A stretch of DNA of 64,000 nucleotides. It comes from Anthonomus grandis grandis (taxonomy: Eukaryota; Arthropoda; Insecta; Coleoptera; Curculionidae). The position numbers and the translations under genes were made by a program. Below the pieces are notes generated by a model, which saw only the letters and a list, made by a program, of their open reading frames with translations, made no database searches and was not told the origin of the DNA. Each line of letters begins with the position of its first letter. Within the stretch, counting starts at the first letter, position 1. The DNA is taken from positions 22,568,001 to 22,632,000 of the forward strand of contig NC_065551.1 in NCBI RefSeq assembly GCF_022605725.1, in the 5' to 3' direction. Positions 1 to 9,977 of the stretch are shown in pieces.

Positions 1-2480
1 TTTGTTCTTTTACATTCAAATTAAATAAAATATTTTATCGGTTATTTAATCATCTGTATAAAGTACATACAAATTACATTTCAATAAAAAGTATTTATTT
101 TAAAATTAAAAAAATATATGTTTAGAGCAACCTTTTTAAAGCTCTTTCAACTTGGTCATTAATTTATAAAAATCTCCGCCTAGTCCCCAAAAAGTTGGCT
201 CTTATCCGGCTATAATTTGACTCCTACTTGAATTTTTTGGTCTTCATATACTGCGGGACCCCATTATTAATTAAAGCTAAAAGTTCTCTTAAAATAATTA
301 ATTGAGATCTAAGCTCTTTTAACTTAAGAAGGCTCCCGACAAAGATTAATTAGTTTTGAAGAACTTAGGCATTAGACGAAAAACTGCATGGCCCTTTTTA
401 CTAATTTTATAATTAGATGGTGGCACATAGATAATTTGGGAGCTGCTTTAACTTAGAAATTGTTTGCAAAAAGGATTAGGCTTAAAAGGTCCGATTAAGT
501 CACAAAAGGGGACCGTGAAATAGTTTAGGCTTTCTCATGTATATCAAGGGTGACTTTTTTAAGGGAATTTGCCTAAGCCGAGGCATTCTGTATATTATTA
601 TTAAACTATTTGCATATTTCGCTATCTACGTAGAAAACTTCCGTTTGCGGTCAAAATATATAGCATGCGCTTTCAGGGCGAAGACAAGCTAAATTGCCAA
701 CGTTTTCAAACTGTATTTCCCAGCAAAGGATTATATTTGGATGCTTTTGTTGTCTTGTTCCCTGATATTCGCCGTATACATTGCGAAAATGGCGCCATAT
801 ATTTTAAAGTGAATGGCCCCGGAAAAGGCGGGATATACTGCCAATTTTCACGAAATAGAATTGCGCCTGCAAGACACTAATAAAAGCGGATGGCCATAAC
901 ATGGCCTGCAAAAGATGGATGTATTATTCGATGAGGTAAATTGGGATTTTTATCTTTTGATGTGCGACAGGGTAAGGGGTTAGTTTATTGCCTTATTTTA
1001 ATTTTAGATTTTTTCGTGATTTTATTAAAAAAAAAAGATAATTTATCAGATTTTGTTAATAGACTACAAATTATTAGAACAAAATTAAGTATTTATATAA
1101 AAAAGCTTAGGAAAGGTGCCTACACCCTAACTTGGTTTGGCTATACTAACCTAAATATTATTATAAGAAAATTTCATAAAGAAGTGTAAAATTAAATTGG
1201 AAACCTGTGGTACAGCTGAGAAAAATATTTTTCTACTTTTAAAAATGACATAGAAATTCAATAAAGCTAGGAATATTAAACAAACCAATTCCTGATCATA
1301 AAAATATAAAACTTAATTGCAAAATGATTTCACATAGAATCGAAATCAGGCATGGATAAAAAAAAAACAGGAAAATTTCGTAATTTAAAAATGGGTTTCT
1401 TTTCCGTATTTTCAGACATGCTAATTTAAATTTCGTTATTCCCTCTTTCAAGCGCAAACATAACTAAGTATGTTCAATCTTATCAAAGTTTTTAAGTTGA
1501 AAAATGATGTTTTATTGCACCAATGGTTTCCGTACTTTATGCAAGTTTGCTGCACGCTCCCTTTGCTTTATCTGTGCAAGGACCTTGAGCATTTAATTTC
1601 GATAATATACCCATTTTTGTATTTCTATTCTTCTTTTCTGCTATCTATTTTTAATAGTTAAGTAAGATGTATGTATTTTTTTTGGATTAAAATAAACATT
1701 ATTATTATTATTATTATATATTAGTCAAAAAACAAATCGTAATTGAATTGGTGCCTGTCATATTTCGTAGCTTAACTACGTAAGAAAATTTCAATTTTAA
1801 ATTTATTTTGGCAGTAACAGGCGTATAAGGTAAATTGTAAGAAATATAAAATAAAAATAATATGTCTTTCTTACAAAGGAAAATGATACGGACTCAAAAC
1901 AAAAAAATTGCTAATTTTATATTATTTTTCGTATTATCATGCGTGTTAACCTATCTAAGTCAAAAATATATTAAAAAAATTCATATTTGGCATACAAAAG
2001 CAAAGTCTATATTATATTTCCACTGTTAAAATAAATAATCTTTGACTAAAGAACTCAGGTTATACTGTATTTCAAATAGGTAGAGAGTAATAGAAAGGTA
2101 GGGTTCGAACGCTATAAGAAAGATTAGCATAATATTTAATATACTGATTTGGCAGATAATGTAAACTCCATTGCGCTTCCACCAAGTAATCTAAATAAAT
2201 AAATAGGTACCTAATAAAATATGGTGGCTGGTAATAAAAACACAGAGTATAAATATTACTTTAAGAGTGTCAAACATGGTATTTGCTACTATGCCGGAAT
2301 CATTATTATATATCAGTCTCCTCACATAGTTTTTCTTTAACCCAGGGGGCTGCAATTTTACATGAATACTAAAGAAGCAAAAACCTGTGCTTGTTGTCAA
2401 AAAAAAACTAACTACATCTAAGAAAAGACCCGCCCTTATCTGTCTTAAGGACATTTTTACGTATCAACCTCAACTTATAT
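1..2480. other. No gene recognised; AT-rich DNA
   Basis: AT-rich sequence with many stops in all frames. A less AT-rich block at about 540-930 has a 71-codon open frame at 665-880, but its product resembles no family I know and it shows no convincing splice sites. A short ATT microsatellite lies near 1699-1716. I see no transposase, reverse transcriptase or RNA gene here. Confidence 0.5.
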
Positions 2481-2504
2481 TTAACAACCTCTCTAATCGA
2501 ATTT

Positions 2505-3420
2505 AATTTTTTTTTTTATTTTAATTTTCATTGTTACATTATTATATACACTTCCTTTGTTACACTGGTTTCTTCTGGACTAGCTGTTATTGCTCTTACC
2601 GGTCTTCTCAGTTGCAACTGGGTGCTATGGTACTTTGATCTCCTATACTACTTTTCTCTGTAACTTCTAGGTGCTGAGGTTAGATTAAAGGATTTTTAAC
2701 TTATTTCAGGATAGGAAAGAGTAATTAGGCTTTGGGGAAAGGTTGCCAGTTATCTCCAGAGCCCGAGCCCCACTCCTCGCAGAGAAAACAAAGCCTGAGA
2801 TACTAAAAGAACTGTTTTAGTCATATTTGAGTTCGGCGGCTAACATCACATTACCTTTCCATGGCCGGTTTTCTCTTGGTCTCAGGAGAAATTCTTCTAT
2901 TAGCGAGTTGTCTACACTTCTGACTTTTTCCTTGAACCTTGAATGTTTTTTAATTATGTATTCTTGAATTGTATCAAGTTTACAGTCAGAGTGCAGATCA
3001 ACATTCCTTACGAAGAAGGGTGCATTTGTGAATATCCTCAAACACTTATTCTGAAACAGCTGAAGCTTTCTGATGTTCGTCTTCGTGGTATTTCAGGAAA
3101 TGTTTTAGGCGTAAAGTAGTTTAGGACGTAAAACCTGTTTATAGACCATTAATTTATTAGTCAAAGAGAGATTACTCCTAGGTACTTTATCTCGTCTTTC
3201 CAGGGGACCAGCGTGCCCAAAATTGTCAAATTTGGGATGTTGCAGTCATGCTTTTTTGTTATTAGAATGACCTCTGTTTTCTTACTATTTATTTTAATTT
3301 TTCAGTTGTTTGCCCACTCTATAATTTTATCTAGAATTATATACATTTATTGATATAGTTAGGATTATTCTTCTGATTTTGTTCTGTGACTCTGGCCTAT
3401 GAGTTAAGTGGGCACCTGTG
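2505..3420 (-). pseudogene. LINE (jockey-like) ORF2 C-terminal fragment with 3' tail
   Basis: On the minus strand the sequence encodes the end of a non-LTR reverse transcriptase, interrupted by stops. In order there is a stretch reading KINSKKTEVILITKK, then IPNLTILGTLVPWKDEIKYLG (the conserved 'KYLG' region after the catalytic domain), then IRKLQLFQNKCLRIFTNAP and a final open part at 2817-3041 ending ELKYD. These are typical of jockey-clade LINE ends. Below 2817 a non-coding segment follows and finishes in an A-rich run on the minus strand (poly-T at about 2507-2520), as expected for a LINE 3' end. The endonuclease and the catalytic YxDD part are missing, so this is a 5'-truncated, decayed copy. 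Family assignment is from pattern recognition only. Confidence 0.75.
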
Positions 3421-3621
3421 AATTTTAAGGTTGCTGGATCGTTTCTCACTTGTATTATTACACGACTTAACTTTTTTATTTTTTGTATTTTCATTTTTAT
3501 CTATGATGGATATTGTTCTCTACCTAGCTTTTGACTTATTTTTAGATGTAATGCGATCTGTATAGGTAAAAAGTTTCATCAGATTTGATAAGCCTTCCCT
3601 CTGTAAATTTTAAATTTATCT

Positions 3622-3745
3622 TTAGGCCTTATGATGTTCCGATAAAAGCGAAACACGTGTAGCATATAAACTTATATATATTTATTTAATAACACGGTGA
3701 CTTGCAGGTTTTACCTTTGTTTTTTATGTTTAGTCTCTTATCAAG
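3622..3745 (+). mobile_element. Hammerhead-like short retroposon, decayed copy
   Basis: About 120 bp match the better-preserved element at 27792-27944, beginning in both at TTAGGCC and ending near CTCTTA. Shared blocks include AGCGAAACACGTGTAGC (3647-3663) and, further on, the TTACCTTTGTTTTT stretch. In this copy the first hammerhead core box reads CTTATGA instead of CTGATGA (3628-3634) and the helix II arms no longer pair fully, so it should be inactive. The 17-base block with GAAAC is intact. Confidence 0.6.
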
Positions 3746-3981
3746 TTTCTTAATCTTTTTTTTTATTTTAATAAATTTATAATGCTTGGTTTAATTTATA
3801 TTATAGTACCATGCGTGCACGCCTTTGTCGCACTATTTACAGTATTTATGGGTCGGATAATAATAGAAAATGATCATAAACCGACATAAAATCCGGTCCC
3901 GGGTTGCACTACGTAAAAAGAATGAATTTCGCAATGCAATGCAAACTATGAAAGTGCAATACATTATTGAAGGTACAGGGG

Positions 3982-4970
3982 GGACTGTACGTAGCCGATC
4001 GAGAGTTCTAGCCGTGACACTGGTTTCGTGGCGTCAAAATTGAAGCCGAGATTTGGTGGCGCACGCCGTACAGTGGAACGACTAAGTGGAGATACCGCGG
4101 GACCTAATATTTTACATTTTACAAGGTAATATATTTTTTTTATTATTACGTATTTTTAAGTATATGATAAATGTTTTAAATATTTTTTATTATTTATTTT
4201 ATTGGAAAAATATACATAAACGGTGTTTCAAATTCGTCTACCCTCAAAATACGAAAATGGATAATTTACCCCAAAGTTGTACATTATTTACTTGTAAAAG
4301 AATATGCCATATAAAAAATATATATATTATATTTTATGTGGTTTTGAAGATTATTGAAAAAAAACAATTTTTCAAAAACTTATTCTTGACACTTTTGTGG
4401 GTTATCTTAGTTGCTATGGGAAAGTTTTTGCATTGCTGTATTACTTTTTCGTAAAAATGTTAATGCCGAAAACAAAATTAGGTAGGTACCTACGCCAAAT
4501 TTTTGTTGCTTATTTAAAAAATCGAATATTTGAATGATTCCGAAGATAATCAAAAAAAAACAAAAAAAATATTAAAATCCATTTAAATTTTTTCTGAGCT
4601 TAAACAGGAATGCAGCAAGTTGTAAGCATTATTCTAAATAAAATTAAGATTGTAAAATGTAAGTTAAAAATAAAATTGTTAATTTACCCACCTAATTTAG
4701 ATACCGAATTTTTATTCTTTTTAAAACTCAAAGCGAGTATCAAAATAGTTTGGTAGTTTAAAATTTTAAATGCGTAATCTTACTATAAACTACAATAATA
4801 CCTGCAGTAAAATATTATTTCGAATTAACGCAAAATATGTGCCCCAGCGCGGAATTTTTGCCATCACAATGCGGTCGTCGCCTCGCACGATTTCGGCTTC
4901 TGTTGTGAGGTATCGATGGAAGCGGGGATAAGTGTCCAGGCTAGAACTATCGATCGGCTACGGACTGTAC
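3982..4970. mobile_element. Non-autonomous TIR element with 9-bp target duplication
   Basis: The element body is 3991-4961 (971 bp). Its ends are inverted repeats of about 31 bp: both begin GTAGCCGATCGA and continue AGTTCTAGCC with one mismatch between these blocks. It is flanked on both sides by the identical 9-mer GGACTGTAC (3982-3990 and 4962-4970). A 9-bp target duplication is characteristic of Mutator-like (MULE) transposons, though other groups can make it. The interior is AT-rich with no transposase; a 122-codon open frame at 4086-4454 is low-complexity and not convincing. GAAGCCGA-containing subterminal sequence also recurs in inverted orientation at both ends. Confidence 0.8.
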
Positions 4971-5194
4971 CGCTTTTTTATATATAATGAGGTTTTATTA
5001 CTTTCAACCAATTTGAAATAGACTATATTACTTGTCAGGCTCTATGAATAAATAGAGTTCGATAAGAGCAAAAATAATATAAAAATTAATATTTGTATGT
5101 TTTTATAATCATGTATTTATAATACCTTCTTCTTTATATTTACCCTTCTGTACGAAGGAAAAATATCACATCTAAATTAATCAAAAAATTTTAT

Positions 5195-5330
5195 TAGAAC
5201 ATATTTTTTGTTAGAACATTTTATTAGAACATTGTTTCTTTTATTTTTAAAGAGTTCTGGCTACAACTTCAAAAACTAGTTTCTTTTTAATTTTTTGTAT
5301 GAATTTATTATTTTTTGTATGAATTTATTT
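5195..5330. repeat. Short degenerate tandem repeats
   Basis: Two local tandem duplications: units containing ATTTTATTAGAACAT at about 5195-5233, and a 20-bp unit TTTTTTGTATGAATTTATTA repeated at about 5291-5330. The surrounding 4971-5450 is AT-rich with no gene. Confidence 0.6.
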
Positions 5331-5454
5331 ATGTTAACAACTCATAAAGTATAGTTGTATTAAGGAGAATAAACCATTTTTGTCGTTTTTGTTAAAAAAA
5401 ATACTTTACTGGATGTGTTTATTGGCGCTTATCTAAAGATGTGACATATATAAA

Positions 5455-6790
5455 ACGCACAACTTCACAAACGCATTCACACAGTCTTCCCTGTATCCCA
5501 GTCCAGATACCACCCTGAATACCTTTCTCTGAAGTCTGAAAACTATTTCTGATTGTGCAGAATATTCCCAGGCAAGAATACCATATGAAAGTCTAGAGTG
5601 AAACAGGCCAAAGTATGCTGCTCTTAGTGTGTTCAGTCATCCCCTCACAGAAACTTAACAGATGTTGAAAAATTTTCATAAAATTGAGTCAAAATTGTCC
5701 CATATAGGAAACACATCATTATTTTTTTTAAAATCAAATATAATCTATTGACTGCAAACCAGTACTCGGCCCTATCCTGTAATCTCGATAAAACCGCCAT
5801 GGCATCCTCTGAAGTTTCCACAGTAGACGAGATGGTTCTGTCATCAGAAAAAAGTGTGAACTTTTGTGTTGGTACCAATACCTCACCTTGTGGCACCTCT
5901 ATGGTGATCACACCTTCTGCCGATGTCACTTTATTAACTCTAACGCCTGTGTTCTGTTTGACATGTATAATGTCAACTGCCAAACTAAAAAAAGTATGAA
6001 AAATTATTTTTTCAGTTGTTCATGTTTAAAATCACAGAATAATGGAGACGTACATTTTTGACTGTTGAAAGAATCAAGAATAAATGACACCAGCTCCGTA
6101 ACACCTTGAGTAGTGTTACTACATTCTCAGAAACTAAACTCACAATCTGTAAAATAGGTATTATGGGTAAAATAGGAAATAATTTATATTGCTATGCATT
6201 TTTTCAAAACTCTTAAGACTGACCTACAATTTTCAAGCATCTTTGAATTATATTTTTTAAATATTGGAGTTACCAATGCTTTCTTTAACAGATCAAGAAA
6301 TATGTTTTACTTTATAGAGAAATTAAATAAATTAGTCAATGATATAATAATAAGATCTACTATACTTTTTCATTGAGACAAAAACATCACAGGAATTAAT
6401 TGTTCTTACAAACCTTAACAACAAACGTGATCTTCTTAAATAAAAATAAGAGTGCAGGCTTTATGTCACTTATAAAATCTGTGGAATACCTCTGCTGGAC
6501 TGGCATTTTACTTATTACATCATGTGCAATGTTTGAAAAAAAAAGTGTTAAATAAATCTGTGGTGACAGCACTGACTTTGCTCTCTCTCATTTTAATGTC
6601 TACCTGTTAGCATTTATGAATCCCCACGTAGCCTTGGATGGATTATCAGAGTTTCTGATTAGAGCATCATTATCCTTTCTATAAACGAGTTAAAGTCTTA
6701 TATAATTCTTCTCAGGACTCAAGTGACCATATTGCCTGCTCAAGTAACCTAGCAGCATAAGATGCCACTGCATGGCCCTTAATTTGTCAT
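5455..6790 (-). pseudogene. LINE (jockey-like) reverse transcriptase pseudogene
   Basis: Reading the minus strand from 6790 down, the order matches a LINE ORF2. First comes the linker before the polymerase (DNPSKATWGFINANR near 6610-6680), then a degraded first RT block (ALVTPIFKKYNSKMLENCRS, about 6220-6310), then TTQGVTELVSFILDSFNSQK, then DIIHVKQ and VPQGEVLVPTQKFTLFSDDRTI within the open stretch 5645-5983. The VPQG and xxDD boxes of RT are both recognisable; a deletion joins VPQG directly to the DD box. The C-terminal block AYFGLFHSRLSYGILAWEYSA follows at about 5500-5600. Stops and frameshifts occur throughout. The 5645-5983 stretch could be mistaken for a host exon because it is open, but its order and flanks identify it as LINE. 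Confidence 0.75.
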
Positions 6791-6999
6791 TGAACCAACT
6801 TATGTTTGAACTCTAATCTGACCTAACACAATATAATTTTTCAAAAAATTACCCCAAATGAGCGTTTTCTCTCCACATCAGCTTTGACTATAAATCGTCC
6901 AAATCCATTAGTACAGTATCTACAGTATCTATCAGCTACTTTTTATTTCTACATATTTCAGCATGATTTATTTCAATTGACTATAACTAAATTTGTATC

Positions 7000-7450
7000 A
7001 ATGTCAAGTGGATCTGACACCAATATAGCGGTTTTTGTTCCCGTTAATTAGGTGTGAATTAAAACACTCGAGGTACAAAAATAGTCAACTAGTTTATTTT
7101 ACATGTACATACACACCAAACACGACCACTTAAAGCTCTAGAAATATTTATTTACTACTATTTATATCCGATTTAAAAGTCGCGCCAATATTTCAAAGGA
7201 AGTTCAAAGGTTCCGGAAGATTCGGTAACCTTCCACGTATCTCCAGAGATTTCGTGCGGTGTCCTTATGTCACCGTGATCATTTTGGAATTAGGGAGAAA
7301 GCTTATGTTCGCGGTGTTGCCACTTGCCAATATCGTTACAACAGAGACGACTAAAAAGACGTGCAACTGTGTGCTATTAAAACATCCGATTATTTTCCAT
7401 TTTTGTCTCTCATCATGAAAGGTGAACGTAGATGGCGCGGATAGCGTTGC
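7000..7450 (-). mobile_element. LTR remnant with tRNA-Leu-type primer site
   Basis: On the minus strand, LTR-like sequence with an AT-rich 3' part ends in GTTTTAATTCACACCTAA (about 7045-7062), and TTGGTGTCAGA follows some 20 bases later (7013-7023). TGGTGTCAGA is complementary to the 3' end of insect tRNA-Leu including CCA, a primer site used by several Ty3/gypsy and related elements. The same LTR-like 3' part occurs at 22720-22940 on the plus strand, which supports a dispersed repeat. I see no gag or pol next to it. A short open frame at 7265-7456 is within the LTR and not a gene. Confidence 0.55.
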
Positions 7451-7507
7451 CGCCATAATTTAGGCCTCCACTGCTATGCTTTTAATTATTTTTTAATTAT
7501 TTGATTA

Positions 7508-7582
7508 AAAATCAGCCGTTATGTCTCAGAACATAATTATTATGTTCTGACACATGACTTCTGAGACATAACGGCTGATTTT
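7508..7582. repeat. Compound palindrome (24-bp perfect arms)
   Basis: The arms at 7508-7531 and 7559-7582 are perfect 24-bp inverted repeats (outer sequence AAAATCAGCCGTTATG). A second palindrome with 11-bp arms (CAGAACATAAT) around a single base sits at 7527-7549, overlapping the inner end of the left arm, so two alternative hairpins compete. Confidence 0.9.
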
Positions 7583-7944
7583 AACTAAAATACATAAAAA
7601 ATTATTCATTTGTTTTTATTTGCTCAGAATGACGCCGGACTTTAATTAACACAATGCAATTTGATAGCATTTTTATTGAGGAAATAAATAAACTAAATAT
7701 AATTCTGAAACATTTTGTATTGTATTTTTAGTATATGGTGTATCTATATATTTTCTTAATTATTTTAAGTTATATTTAACTTAAGTAAGACGATAACAGT
7801 AATATGCCTATTAGTGCACATAACACGTATGTGTAAATGCAATTAAAAAATCGAAAAGTAACTACAATAATAACCCAAAAAGTATATCCTTTGGTATAAC
7901 ACTAACACTTAAAATAGAAAAAGGATTAAAGAATTAGTGCTCTG

Positions 7945-7980
7945 CTGAAGATGTTAATATCGTTAGCGAAACAGGTATCC
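7945..7980 (+). ncRNA. Hammerhead-ribozyme-like motif (second subtype)
   Basis: CTGAAGA (7945-7951) fits the hammerhead CUGANGA box. One extra T follows, then a 5-bp helix (GTTAA with TTAGC, one G-T pair, loop 7958-7962), then GAAAC (7968-7972) and AGGTATCC. The same arrangement with a similar flank (AGAA, then a TTGATTAG-type sequence) recurs at 58506-58545, so it is part of a dispersed repeat. Activity is uncertain because of the extra base before helix II and the very short potential helix III. The rest of 7583-8160 is AT-rich and empty. Confidence 0.4.
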
Positions 7981-8159
7981 AGAAGAAAAGTAATTGATTA
8001 GATAAAGTGGTAAAACTGTCTCTCTACTAACTGGTAAAGAATAGATATAGATATAGAAGTCCAAGAGAGTTTCATTCTTTTAATAAATACATTATTTATA
8101 ATGTAGTTTTTTTTTACAAAAGTTCATTAATAAAAAATATAGATAAATGTTATTCTTGT

Positions 8160-8480
8160 AATTATATTAAGGAATTATAATAATAATATGTATATATGCA
8201 TGTACCATACTAATGGTAAATGTAATATAATAAGTTCCTTTACTTATTACTTCTAAACTAGAAATATTCTCTTTTATACTTAAGACTACTTTAGCCTGAG
8301 ATGTATTTGTCTTGGTACGCTGCCAAAAAATAGGGATAGGATTATTCTTCAGGGTATGAATAGTTACATTCTGGTAAGAGTTGAGATCCAAATGTCTGCT
8401 AAAAATTCTGTAGTTTCTTAAGCACTCTTGGTTGAACTGCATTTCCAGTTTTTCTTGCTACAATTTGGACCTAAAAAATT
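8160..8480 (-). other. Possible coding relic, unidentified
   Basis: On the minus strand an acceptor-like TTTTTTAG precedes a stretch that is less AT-rich than its surroundings and open for 91 codons in one frame (8167-8442). Another frame reads VQIVARKTGNAVQPRVLKKL before a stop. I do not recognise either product. It may be a pseudogene or chance. Confidence 0.15.
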
Positions 8481-8484
8481 AATA

Positions 8485-9162
8485 CAGGGTGTTCATTTGA
8501 AAACTTCCTACCACGAATTTATCGAAAAACACTGTTTAAAAAAAACGCCGAAATACGTCAAAAGGTTTGTCAAGAGGGACAACTTTCTAACCTTAAATTA
8601 CTTCACCCCCTTTCACCCTCTGCCCCCCAGGGTCATCCCCTTAAAAATGTTAAATGGCAAGGGGTATCGAGTAATAGCTTGTTTAAAAGGTCTTTCGAAG
8701 TCTTTTACTTTGTCGTTTGATTTTTTTAAATCGGTCGATTCGTTTTCGATTAAATTAGAAAAATCTTTGTTTATCTTAATTTGTTCAGATAGAAAACAAA
8801 AACATGAAAATATCAGTTTTTATTTCAATAAGTGTTCAAAATGTTGTCCGTTAGGGTTTGCCAAATCTACAATTCGTTTATAATTTAAAACGAAAACTAC
8901 CAACATAAACAGCAATTCCGAACATTAGACGTGGAAGAAACTAAATAACAACCTGAATTTTTTTTCGCATTCTTTTCATCAACACAGATATCCTGGGCGA
9001 ACTGTATATATTGTTATATCTGCTTAGTTATTTATTAGTTATTTACTACCTGCTTAGTTAGTTATTCAGGAAAATAAAGAATTTATTTTGCCGTCAGTTA
9101 CATTTGTTACAGTCTTGGAATAGTGAAAATTCATTTGTTGAATTGAAGATTTAACTTCCAAA
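8485..9162 (+). mobile_element. 5' end and leader of Tc1/mariner-type transposon
   Basis: CAGGGTGTTCATTTGAAAAC begins at 8485, directly after a TA. This is the kind of terminus seen in Tc1/mariner-superfamily elements, which insert at TA. About 680 bp of leader precede the transposase start at 9163. I could not find the matching inverted terminus after the transposase (beyond 18103), so the 3' end seems lost or too diverged. The open frame at 8428-8883 crosses the element boundary and is not a gene. Confidence 0.55.
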
Positions 9163-9710
9163 ATGGTTTACACACTAGCCGAAAGAGTGGAAATTATTCA
9201 AATATATGGTGTCCAAAATCAATGTGCTCGGCAAACTGCCGTCACGTTTAACGCCAGACATCCGGAGAAAATAACTTCGCATAGGTATTTTTTGGATCTT
9301 GTTACTAAGTTTACTGAAACTGGATCTGTTGCAAATAAAAAACGTGATCATCGGCGAATTTTGGATGAACCGCTCAAGTTGAAGTTTTGGGTCATTTTGG
9401 AATAAATCCTAATACTTCATTACGCAAAATTGTTGCTGCCACTGATATTTCATTAGGCTCTGTTCACACAGTTACCAAACTTCATAAATTTCATCCATTC
9501 AAAATGAAATGATTGCAAGAGTTAACCGAAGACGATTTCGATAGGCGAGTTGAGTTTTGTAAAAAAATTACTGAAGCGATTAATGATAATACTATTCATG
9601 TAAAGAATATCTGCTTCAGCGACGAATGCACATTTTATCTAAATGGATTTGTTAATAAGCATAACTGTAGATATTGGACCAATGAAAATCCTCATGCATT
9701 TGTAGAAGGG
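9163..9710 (+). pseudogene. Tc1/mariner-superfamily transposase, N-terminal half
   Basis: The start ATG is at 9163 (TTCCAAAATGG context). The first 80 residues (TLAERVEIIQIYG ... FNARHPEK ... ETGSVANKKR) match the N-terminal helix-turn-helix region common to a large insect transposase family. The frame then shifts near 9375 and continues as a second helix-turn-helix segment (SLRKIVAATDISLGSVHTV). A TGA at 9510-9512 interrupts it before the catalytic domain, whose first aspartate lies in ICFSDECTFYLNG. The gene is cut at 9710 by the errantivirus and resumes at 17531 in the same frame. It was therefore a decayed coding sequence, or has decayed since. In an active element the product would bind the terminal repeats and catalyse cut-and-paste. 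Confidence 0.85.
9707..9710. repeat. Target-site duplication AGGG, left copy
   Basis: AGGG immediately precedes the left LTR and recurs immediately after the right LTR (17527-17530). A 4-bp duplication is the normal size for Ty3/gypsy integrases. Confidence 0.9.
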
Positions 9711-9938
9711 AGTTATATGTAGTCAACACGAAAATAACTTTTTTTAAAAATTATTTATTCGAGAGCGGAAATTACAACTTAAAATTTAACTTAATTTAAA
9801 CAGTAACTTAATAGTAATGTAATTGGTTTTTAATGGCAAGGCAATATATATATTTATAGTGTTGGTTTGCTTAGTAATCAAATAAGTAAATCAATAGGTA
9901 ATTGGTTAGCTGAATAGGCAAATTGGTAGCGTGTAACT
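9711..9938 (-). repeat. 3' LTR of errantivirus
   Basis: 228 bp, compared base by base with 17299-17526 and found identical by eye. On the plus strand it starts AGTTATATGTAG and ends GCGTGTAACT. Being short and AT-rich is usual for this group. Confidence 0.95.
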
Positions 9939-9947
9939 CCTCCCTTC
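9939..9947 (-). promoter_or_regulatory. Polypurine tract of errantivirus
   Basis: On the minus strand GAAGGGAGG abuts the 3' LTR with no gap. This purine run is where plus-strand DNA synthesis would be primed. Confidence 0.75.
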
Positions 9948-9977
9948 GTAGAGGTGAGCCTGGGGATGCAGGGGAAC

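Noticed and set aside
665..880. A 71-codon open frame in less AT-rich DNA.
   Set aside because: No similarity recognised and no splice or start signals; kept only as a note within the first gap.
5645..5983. A 112-codon open frame on the minus strand that looks like a conserved host exon, with an acceptor-like TTTTTTTAG upstream.
   Set aside because: Its VPQG and DD boxes and the flanking RT pieces show it is part of a LINE reverse transcriptase.
8428..8883. A 151-codon open frame on the plus strand.
   Set aside because: It crosses the transposon terminus at 8485 and has no recognisable similarity; it is leader sequence of the DNA transposon.
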